Part shown: positions 1 to 5,343 of the stretch, one piece after another
Layout: each line of letters starts with the position of its first letter
Position numbering within the stretch: position 1 is the stretch's first letter
From: an uncultured Lachnospiraceae bacterium
Lineage (GTDB): Bacteria; Bacillota; Clostridia; Lachnospirales; Lachnospiraceae
DNA: 5,343 nucleotides
Reading direction: 5' to 3'
Assembly (NCBI GenBank): GCA_946627575.1
Contig: CAMOVS010000114.1
Location: forward strand, 1 to 5,343
Translations under genes and position numbers: made by a program
The notes under the pieces: generated by a model
Told to the model about the DNA's origin: nothing
What the model saw: the letters and a program-made list of their open reading frames with translations, nothing else
The model's database searches: none

Positions 1-2133
1 TTCTATCAATTGCTCATAGTTTCCATCTTCTACGATCTTCCCGCCTTCCAGAACAAGGATTCTGTCACAGTGGCGGATGGTAGAAAGGCGGTGGGCAACG
101 ATGATCCGGGTACACCCCATGGCGTCCAGAGACTCTGAGACCTGACGCTGGGTTTTGTTATCCAGGGCGGAAGTTGCCTCATCCAAAAGCAAAAGGCCGG
201 GGCCTGGCGCGATCGCTCTGGCAATCATGATCCGCTGCTTTTGCCCTCCGGAGATTCCTCCCTGCCCTTCTGAAATGATGGTATGCATCCCCATGGGCAT
301 TTCTCTTATATCATCTGCTATACCGGCTTTTTCTGCTGCGTCCCAGGCATCTGCCAGAGACAGGTCCGGCGCTGTGATCAGGATATTGGACCGGACGTCC
401 CCCTGGAAAAGTCCGGCATCCTGCATGACAGTCCCGATCTTTCTGCGCAGGGAAGGCAGATCCAGACTATCTATGTTCTTACCATCATATAAGATGGAGC
501 CTTTCTCCGGTTTTTCAAAACCAAGCAAAAGACGAAGAAGTGTGGATTTGCCGCATCCTGTCCTCCCGACTATGGCAATGTATTGGCCCGGACGTATCCT
601 GAGGGACAGGTCATCGATAATATAGGGTGTATCTTTACTGTATCGGAAAGTGACATGGTCAAGCTCCACCGAACCGGATATCTTAGTCACGATCTCCTTG
701 TTGTCCGCAGTCTCCGGTTCCGCCTTAAGAAAAGGCTCCGCCATCTCAAGAATGGGCTTGATCCGGGCAGCGGAAAGTGCGATATCAGACATGGACATGA
801 AAGCCCCCATGACAACACCATAGGAAGCGGTGAAGGCAAAGTAATCTGCCTGACTGACATGGGAGCGGACCGCCATATAATAAAGAATAATGGTACCGGT
901 CAGGCTGATCGCCGTAGATATAACCGTATTGAGCTTAATAAAGATCGGCGGGTTATAGAGAAGTTCTGCCCCTCTTGCATAAAGGTCCATCCACTTGGCA
1001 AAAATCCTTGTCTCTGCTCCGGAAAGCTTAATCTTCTGTATGCCGGAGATCAGGCTGTAGCTCATACCGGATTCCCGGGCATCCAGCTCCATTTTCCTTT
1101 TATTGATCCCTATCTGCATAAAAGTGGATACCACGGAAAAAAGCACGGTAGCAACAATAATAATCAAGGATGGTATAACCAATGCCGGGGCAAATCGTAT
1201 AATCTGTGTAATATAGATCAGAGACGTAAGGGATGTCAATCCCGTGCTCATAACCATGCCAAGCAAGAGGGAACACAAAGAATTGACCGAGGTCTCACGA
1301 TTCTTCAGCTCCCCTGCACTGTACTGCCTGAAAAAACCGGTCGGAAGGGATAATAACCTCATCATCATAGAAGACTGGACGCCCAGAGACGTCTTTATCT
1401 CCAGCCTGGCCAGAAGCATGCCCTTAATGCTGGTCAAAAGCTGAGAAGATAATGAGATGCAGAAGAGGGAGATGGCTGCTGCTATAAGGGCGCTGCCTCT
1501 CCCGCTTTGCAGGACCGGACCTGTCAGGAGCCTGGTAATGGATGGTACGATTAAACCAATCAAGGCTACAAATATTGCAGCTCCTACAACCAATACCACA
1601 TCACTCAGAGATATGCAGCGCTTCATGTAAAGAATTAAGTCAGGAATTCCCAGCTTCTTCTGAGGAAGGGGGCGATAAAAACAGATTGCCTCGGTATCAA
1701 AGAGGGATTCCGTCCGATCATTCAGCTTTTTCACATCCCCGCTTTTGGGGTCTTTGAAAGAATATCCTCGGACTTTACCGGGAAGCAGGGCTACGGGGGT
1801 ATGTTCTTCTTTCGTGAAAGCGAGAACAGGCCCGTAAGCATTTTTATACCATCCCTGTGTCAGATCAATATCACGTCTCATAAGACCATGAGGCCGCAGA
1901 CAATAATCAAGCTGGTCTTCTGCTTCTGTCAGCTGATCCGGCAGCTCGACCGGCTTAAAATGGTAATATTTAACAATTTCGTCGATAGCATTTTTGGTGA
2001 TGGTGCGCTCGTCCTGAAGCATTTCAGCGGCTCGTTGGCCAAGAACAACTCCGGCAATTCTGGAAAAGGAGTCTTCCAGGAGCTGCTGGTCGGCCTGCTG
2101 CCGCTCTTCAATCTGATTCTCAAACCAGCCCAT
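1..2133 (-). CDS. NHLM/NHLP-type bacteriocin ABC transporter, permease/ATP-binding protein without active peptidase (3' end cut off)
   Basis: This is a membrane ABC exporter, expected to work with the neighbouring peptidase-transporter in secreting a double-glycine leader peptide. The frame is open from the ATG at 2133 to the window edge (711 codons). Residues 1-170 form a soluble N-terminal domain of the kind found in the second transporter of NHLM modules, with the segments GWYKNAYGP and PVALLPG. About six hydrophobic segments follow (near 177-197, 214-232, 287-305, 315-335, 403-423 and 432-455). The ATPase domain starts near 500, with Walker A GRTGCGKST (523-531), Q-loop Gln571, signature ISGGQ (627-631), Walker B LLLLDE (Asp651, Glu652) and switch His681. 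All ATPase residues are intact, so it should hydrolyse ATP. Comparison with its neighbour suggests only about 12 C-terminal residues are missing. It has no ECG-type catalytic Cys. Function is inferred from family resemblance and operon context; the exporter class is very secure, the exact cargo unknown. Confidence 0.93.
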   Translation of the reverse strand, partial: MGWFENQIEERQQADQQLLEDSFSRIAGVVLGQRAAEMLQDERTITKNAIDEIVKYYHFKPVELPDQLTEAEDQLDYCLRPHGLMRRDIDLTQGWYKNAYGPVLAFTKEEHTPVALLPGKVRGYSFKDPKSGDVKKLNDRTESLFDTEAICFYRPLPQKKLGIPDLILYMKRCISLSDVVLVVGAAIFVALIGLIVPSITRLLTGPVLQSGRGSALIAAAISLFCISLSSQLLTSIKGMLLARLEIKTSLGVQSSMMMRLLSLPTGFFRQYSAGELKNRETSVNSLCSLLLGMVMSTGLTSLTSLIYITQIIRFAPALVIPSLIIIVATVLFSVVSTFMQIGINKRKMELDARESGMSYSLISGIQKIKLSGAETRIFAKWMDLYARGAELLYNPPIFIKLNTVISTAISLTGTIILYYMAVRSHVSQADYFAFTASYGVVMGAFMSMSDIALSAARIKPILEMAEPFLKAEPETADNKEIVTKISGSVELDHVTFRYSKDTPYIIDDLSLRIRPGQYIAIVGRTGCGKSTLLRLLLGFEKPEKGSILYDGKNIDSLDLPSLRRKIGTVMQDAGLFQGDVRSNILITAPDLSLADAWDAAEKAGIADDIREMPMGMHTIISEGQGGISGGQKQRIMIARAIAPGPGLLLLDEATSALDNKTQRQVSESLDAMGCTRIIVAHRLSTIRHCDRILVLEGGKIVEDGNYEQLIE

Positions 2134-2140
2134 GTACTAA

Positions 2141-2152
2141 CTCCCTCCTTTA
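2141..2152 (-). promoter_or_regulatory. Ribosome binding site overlapping the upstream stop region
   Basis: Read on the minus strand, the stop codon of the peptidase-transporter runs straight into a perfect Shine-Dalgarno sequence (TAAAGGAGGGAG). The AGGAGG core lies 10 bases before the ATG at 2133. It fixes that start and suggests that the two transporters are translated together from one message. Confidence 0.85.
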
Positions 2153-4330
2153 CTCATTCGCCACCAGGTTTTTATAGATTCCGTCTCGTGATATCAGCTC
2201 TTCATGAGTTCCCCGCTCCATGACCTTACCATGGTCCAGAACGATAATCTCATCGCAGTCCCGAACGGTGGACAGACGATGGGCTATGACGATACATGTG
2301 ATGCCCCGGTCCGTGATGGAACGGACTACGTTATATTCTGTCCGGGCATCCAGGGCGCTGGTGGCCTCATCAAGTATGATGATGGTGGGATCCTGGGCAA
2401 GAACCCTGGCAATCTCCATTCTCTGCCTCTGTCCTCCGGACAGGTTCCTTCCCCCACCGGAAAGCTTATAATTGTAGCCTCCCGGCAGTTTCATGATATC
2501 ATCATGCAGCTGGGCGTCTCTGGCAGCCATAATCATTTCAAAGTCCTGAATGGACTCATCCCACATTTTGATATTGGCCGATATCGTATCCTGGAATACA
2601 ATAATATCCTGGTCGACGACAGCCAGGGATCCAACCATGGCTTCTCTTGGATAAGCGCTTCGAGGCTTCCCATCAAAAAGAATCTGGCCCTCCCATGGCT
2701 CATAAAGGCCTGAAACAAGCTTGGATATGGTGGATTTGCCGCAGCCGGAAGCTCCGACAAGGGCAATCCTGGATCCGGGCTTCATACTAAGAGAAAAATC
2801 CTGAATCAAAGGAGGATCTAACCGGGAATAGCCAAAAGATATATGTTTTAGTTCCAGACTCCCTCTTAACTTGCTCAGTTCTTCCTCATCCTGGCCGCCG
2901 GATCCCTTTACATTTTTATCTTCCGGGTATTCCATAACATCTTCGATACGTTCCATCTGAGTCCGCATTTCCTGTATGGTCTGCCCGGCAGAGACAAGGG
3001 TCATGGCAGGATTCATAAATGAGCTTAAGAATCCCTGGAACATCAGCACAGCACCCAGGGTAAACTCCCCCTTCATGACCAGCCAGATGCCGAAAACAAG
3101 GACAGCATAGTTAGCCAGTGTCACAAAAAATGTCGGAATCAGGCCAAGAATCTGATTCGTCTTCTGGGCTTTGACATTCTGCCGGTTCACAGAGGCCTGG
3201 TAACCCGCCCAGTTCTGAAAAAAGCCGTTCTCCGCACCGCTTGATTTGATGGTTTCAATCATTTCAATTCCGCGAACGGTAATCGCTTCCAGTTTGCCGG
3301 CATCCCGCATCTGGACCCGGGTAATATTAATTCTTATATTGGAAATGAACCGGGACATGATGATATTGGCCACAAGAGTGACCAGACCGATCAGGGTAAG
3401 AAGGGGACTCTGCCTGAGCATAAGGACCAGATAGAATACCATCATGACCGTATTGAGCATCAAGGGCGCCAGGACATTGGCCAAAGTGCCGGCTATGGAG
3501 GCATTCATGGGGGCACGGGACTGAATATCTCCGGCCAGCCTCTGGGAAAAGAACTCCATAGGCATCCGCAGAACCTTCCACATGTAAGAAGTATAGCCTA
3601 TCACTGCCATTTTTCCGTTAATACGCAGCGAATAAATAGTCTGGGCCCAGGCGACGATCAGCTGAAGGATCGCCAGCATGACCATAACGAAAGTAAAAGG
3701 ATAAAGCCAGTCCCTGTTAAGACCCGTCAAAAGCCGGTCCATAAATATTCTGGAAGTAAGGGAGTTGGCAATACCGAAAAGATAGCTTAAGGCGGTAGTA
3801 ATCATAACAAAAACTACCGCTGCTCCCGCTCCGACAAGACGTTTCCGGGCAAAGTCAATCGTACTTTTCCTTGATCCGCCGGGCTCAAAATCCTTTCCTG
3901 GTACAGGAACCAAAACAACGCCTGTAAAAGACCTGTCAAATTCTTCCCAGGATATTTTAACAGATCCCTGGGCCGGATCGTTGATGTAGACATGCTTCCC
4001 CCGGAATCCGCAAAGAACGACGAAATGATTCATGTTCCAGTGTATAATACAGGGAAACTCCCCTTCTTCTTTCAGATGTTCCGGGCTCATCCGATAGGCT
4101 TCTACATCAAAACCATAGTGCTGGGCGGCCAGATACATATTCCTGGCCTTGGATCCATCTCTGGATACGCCGCAATCCAGACGGGCCTGCTCCAAAGGGA
4201 CCCATTTACCATAGTAAGCCATGACCATACAAAGAGCTGCCGCCCCGCATTCCAGAGCTTCCATCTGCATGACCACAGGTACTTTGGCAACTCCCTTGCT
4301 GACGGGAGACTTGATCCTGGATTTGTTCAT
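2150..4330 (-). CDS. NHLM/NHLP-type peptidase-containing ABC transporter (C39 peptidase, permease, ATPase)
   Basis: This bifunctional exporter should cleave the leader of a precursor peptide after a double-glycine motif in the cytoplasm and pump the product across the membrane. The 726 aa protein is complete and has the usual family length. The C39 domain (about 15-145) shows the oxyanion Gln22, catalytic Cys28 in LECGAAAL, His102 in NMNHFVVL and Asp118 in INDPAQG, so the triad is intact. A six-helix exporter domain follows (hydrophobic stretches near 166-187, 208-230, 282-305, 310-330, 395-420 and 425-450). The ATPase has Walker A GASGCGKST (526-534), Q-loop Gln574, signature LSGGQ (630-634), Walker B IIILDE (Asp654, Glu655) and switch His684. 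The start is supported by the family-like N-terminus and by Shine-Dalgarno-like bases at 4335-4348. It lies 4 bases after the secretion accessory gene and 16 bases before the second transporter. A lantibiotic- or ComA-type exporter is the alternative, but the three-gene layout favours the NHLM type. Confidence 0.96.
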   Translation of the reverse strand: MNKSRIKSPVSKGVAKVPVVMQMEALECGAAALCMVMAYYGKWVPLEQARLDCGVSRDGSKARNMYLAAQHYGFDVEAYRMSPEHLKEEGEFPCIIHWNMNHFVVLCGFRGKHVYINDPAQGSVKISWEEFDRSFTGVVLVPVPGKDFEPGGSRKSTIDFARKRLVGAGAAVVFVMITTALSYLFGIANSLTSRIFMDRLLTGLNRDWLYPFTFVMVMLAILQLIVAWAQTIYSLRINGKMAVIGYTSYMWKVLRMPMEFFSQRLAGDIQSRAPMNASIAGTLANVLAPLMLNTVMMVFYLVLMLRQSPLLTLIGLVTLVANIIMSRFISNIRINITRVQMRDAGKLEAITVRGIEMIETIKSSGAENGFFQNWAGYQASVNRQNVKAQKTNQILGLIPTFFVTLANYAVLVFGIWLVMKGEFTLGAVLMFQGFLSSFMNPAMTLVSAGQTIQEMRTQMERIEDVMEYPEDKNVKGSGGQDEEELSKLRGSLELKHISFGYSRLDPPLIQDFSLSMKPGSRIALVGASGCGKSTISKLVSGLYEPWEGQILFDGKPRSAYPREAMVGSLAVVDQDIIVFQDTISANIKMWDESIQDFEMIMAARDAQLHDDIMKLPGGYNYKLSGGGRNLSGGQRQRMEIARVLAQDPTIIILDEATSALDARTEYNVVRSITDRGITCIVIAHRLSTVRDCDEIIVLDHGKVMERGTHEELISRDGIYKNLVANE

Positions 4331-4334
4331 AAGC

Positions 4335-4348
4335 TCACCTGCCCTCCG
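4335..4348 (-). promoter_or_regulatory. Ribosome binding site of the peptidase-transporter, inside the end of the upstream gene
   Basis: The minus strand reads CGGAGGGCAGGTGA here, ending in the TGA stop of the secretion accessory gene, then 4 bases and the ATG at 4330. CGGAGG is 12 bases and AGGTGA 4 bases from the start. Neither spacing is ideal, so initiation may depend on ribosomes finishing the upstream gene (translational coupling; inference). Confidence 0.55.
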
Positions 4349-4757
4349 TCAGGAAACTGATGGGATGAATTCTCTCTACGACCACCTTTCCATCGTAGCT
4401 TCCGTCAGGAAGATTAATCTCAGCCAGTCCGCATATCCTGTCATATTCATCCTTCTTGGTCGAAGCTATAACCGTCTTCTCCGAAAGGGCGCTCAGGGTC
4501 ATGCCCGCTTCCAGATTGGCGCCGTTCAGGGGAATTACATCAGCTTTGTGATCCTCTACAACTACCTTGACCGGAGTGGTTGTCTCCAGGGTTCCCATGG
4601 CAGACCAGGCTAACAAGCCTGCCATAAGAAATATAATCGCCAGAAGAATCAGCCAGATCCCCGGATTAGTCACGCAGAGATAATCGGTAAGCTGGTCCGG
4701 TGAAGATATGCGCTCCAATGTTTTCTTTCTGAATATTGTCTGTTGTTGATCTGCCAT
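4335..4757 (-). CDS. Short HlyD-like NHLM/NHLP bacteriocin secretion accessory protein
   Basis: This is probably the membrane-anchored adaptor subunit of the exporter encoded just downstream. The 140 aa protein opens with a cytoplasmic segment containing FRKKTLERISSPDQL (residues 9-23), which resembles the characteristic N-terminus of NHLM-system HlyD proteins. One transmembrane helix follows (about 33-53), then a small extracellular part of about 85 residues that looks beta-rich (GANLEAGMTLSAL, ending GKVVVERIHPISFL). Family members I know of are about 400 aa and carry a long coiled-coil hairpin plus lipoyl-like parts. Here the N-terminal anchor seems joined directly to the terminal beta-barrel part. 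The ending looks like a natural HlyD C-terminus, so this looks like a compact form rather than a broken gene. The ATG at 4757 is the only credible start: an in-frame stop lies about 39 bases upstream and there is a Shine-Dalgarno sequence at 8 bases. It is the first gene of the operon. Confidence 0.85.
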   Translation of the reverse strand: MADQQQTIFRKKTLERISSPDQLTDYLCVTNPGIWLILLAIIFLMAGLLAWSAMGTLETTTPVKVVVEDHKADVIPLNGANLEAGMTLSALSEKTVIASTKKDEYDRICGLAEINLPDGSYDGKVVVERIHPISFLTEGR

Positions 4758-4765
4758 ATCTGCTA

Positions 4766-4773
4766 CTTCCTCT
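4766..4773 (-). promoter_or_regulatory. Ribosome binding site of the secretion accessory gene
   Basis: The minus strand reads AGAGGAAG, 8 bases before the ATG at 4757. The spacing is good and no other in-frame ATG or GTG lies between the upstream in-frame stop and this start. The site overlaps the last codons of a possible 16-codon leader reading frame (4813 to 4763). Confidence 0.7.
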
Positions 4774-4827
4774 TGTATTGCATCTGCTGGTCGCTATTAT
4801 GTTCAAGACTCATCTGCCTTCTGAAAA

Positions 4828-4836
4828 ATTATAACA
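4828..4836 (-). promoter_or_regulatory. Extended -10 promoter for the export operon
   Basis: The minus strand reads TGTTATAAT: a perfect TATAAT box (4833-4828) with the TGn extension (4836-4834), preceded by TA to give the Gram-positive TRTGn form. No good -35 box is found 16-19 bases upstream, where a T/C-rich run lies instead; extended -10 promoters often do without one. Transcription should start near 4821, leaving about 63 bases of leader before the secretion gene. The site lies between the M15 peptidase gene and the exporter genes, so the operon can be transcribed independently of the peptidase. The assignment rests on motif and position only. Confidence 0.65.
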
Positions 4837-4873
4837 TAGAAAAGGGGAAAAAAGTATCAGCAATTGCCCTTTG

Positions 4874-5343
4874 TCAGGATTCAGGATACCAGACGGCAAT
4901 CTGGTCATCGGGAATCTCAAAGTGCTGGTAGTCCTTTCGGTCGGTCCAGCTGCCGCCCCATTCAAATCCTTTTTCCGTAAAGAGTTTATAACAGAGATCA
5001 TTCTGTTCAATCTTGTAGGGGAAGTCGGCCTCCCGGTCAAGGTAAGGCTCACCGTTCACCGGTTCGATGATTCTTTCCCCATCCACTATCTTGGTGTAGG
5101 GATTATAAAGGGTATTGATATCTACTGCCAGTCCAAGACCATGTTTGGATACTTTTGTTGTATGAGAGATAAAGCGGAAGTTAAAAGAAGACGAGTTGTT
5201 GTCTTCCATGGAAGCCTCATCATCGGCATCGTATTCATCGACCAGCCGGATCTTTTCAATGGGATAATCCGCCTCATAAAGTTTCTTTAGTATGTCCAGC
5301 ACAGCCTCTGCTATGTGAACATTAACAATCATTTCACCTTCAT
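4874..5343 (-). CDS. M15-family zinc peptidase (D-alanyl-D-alanine carboxypeptidase-like), N-terminus outside the window
   Basis: This is a likely peptidoglycan-type metallopeptidase of the VanY-like M15 group, which cut D-Ala-containing or other wall peptides. Counting from the Met at 5332, the motif SKHGLGLAVD supplies zinc ligands His64 and Asp71. The C-terminal motif KDYQHFE supplies His137, with Asp134 a candidate catalytic acid. NPY (77-79) and GFEWGGSW (122-129) are also typical of this family. The gene is partial: the frame is open to the window edge, and the residues EGEMIVN around the Met at 5332 match a conserved internal GEMIVN stretch of these domains, so that ATG is probably not the start. 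The N-terminal part, including any signal peptide or lipobox, cannot be seen. It lies 116 bases upstream of the secretion accessory gene, which has its own promoter, so a role in the peptide system is possible but unproven. Confidence 0.88.
   Translation of the reverse strand, partial: EGEMIVNVHIAEAVLDILKKLYEADYPIEKIRLVDEYDADDEASMEDNNSSSFNFRFISHTTKVSKHGLGLAVDINTLYNPYTKIVDGERIIEPVNGEPYLDREADFPYKIEQNDLCYKLFTEKGFEWGGSWTDRKDYQHFEIPDDQIAVWYPES

Larger units (their letters stand above)
1..4821 (-). other. Predicted peptide-export operon (secretion protein, peptidase-transporter, second transporter)
   Basis: Three genes follow one promoter in the same direction with gaps of only 4 and 16 bases, and each downstream ribosome binding site overlaps or abuts the previous stop codon. 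No terminator-like hairpin with a T-run is seen between them. The same set of three is the conserved export core of NHLM/NHLP leader-peptide systems. The left boundary is unknown because the last gene runs off the window; precursor, modification or immunity genes may follow. Confidence 0.75.

Noticed and set aside
583..1353. 256-codon plus-strand open frame
   Set aside because: It lies wholly antisense to the second ABC transporter, whose membrane and ATPase motifs are unmistakable. Its own translation shows no recognisable domain.
2204..2713. 169-codon plus-strand open frame
   Set aside because: It is antisense to the ATPase domain of the peptidase-transporter, which has all canonical motifs there; it has no domain of its own.
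1..4330. The two transporters as a recent tandem duplication
   Set aside because: They share ATPase motifs and layout but differ widely in the N-terminal and membrane domains, and they are the two distinct expected members of the NHLM export set. They are ancient paralogues at best.
4840..4872. Possible terminator after the M15 gene (AAAGGG pairing with CCCTTT on the minus strand)
   Set aside because: The stem is only about six pairs, mostly A-T, around a loop of about 20 bases. The T-runs are in the loop and 3' arm rather than cleanly following a GC-rich hairpin.
4743..4931. Plus-strand 62-codon frame with a hydrophobic start, possible small membrane peptide or toxin
   Set aside because: It spans the start of the secretion gene, the promoter and the end of the M15 gene on the opposite strand. 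It uses a TTG start with no convincing ribosome binding site, and its hydrophobicity comes from T-rich antisense bases.
1..5343. CRISPR arrays, tRNA or rRNA genes, insertion sequences
   Set aside because: No regularly spaced repeats, RNA gene signatures, transposase motifs or terminal inverted repeats were seen, and nearly all of the window is accounted for by four coding regions.

Overview
The window carries four genes, all read leftwards (minus strand), and looks like a Gram-positive, Clostridia-type (possibly Lachnospiraceae) chromosome segment. I infer this from the balanced base composition, the strong AGGAGG-type ribosome binding sites, the extended -10 promoter, the tight gene packing and the closest remembered protein families. 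I cannot name a species.

In transcription order from the right edge: (1) the C-terminal part of an M15-family zinc D,D-/L,D-peptidase-like protein, with its N-terminus outside the window; (2) a 116-base intergenic gap holding a good extended -10 promoter; (3) a very short (140 aa) HlyD-like secretion accessory protein with one transmembrane helix; (4) a complete 726 aa peptidase-containing ABC transporter (C39 peptidase, six-helix membrane domain, ATPase); (5) a second ABC exporter with a different N-terminal domain. The last has 711 codons visible and is cut at the left edge, probably missing only about a dozen residues. Genes 3 to 5 are separated by 4 and 16 bases and are almost certainly one operon that may continue to the left.

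Genes 3 to 5 match the three-gene export module known from NHLM/NHLP-type (nitrile-hydratase-like or Nif11-like leader) peptide systems: an HlyD-type secretion protein, a peptidase/permease/ATPase and a permease/ATPase. The expected job is to bind a precursor peptide, cut its leader after a double-glycine site on the cytoplasmic face, and export the mature peptide. No precursor peptide, modifying enzyme or immunity gene is visible here, so the cargo must be encoded elsewhere, most likely just outside the window.

The points most worth a second look are: the secretion protein seems to lack the whole coiled-coil hairpin of HlyD proteins; the N-terminal domain of the second transporter looks like a decayed C39 domain that keeps His/Asp-like positions but has no catalytic Cys; and a 16-codon reading frame sits between the promoter and the secretion gene.
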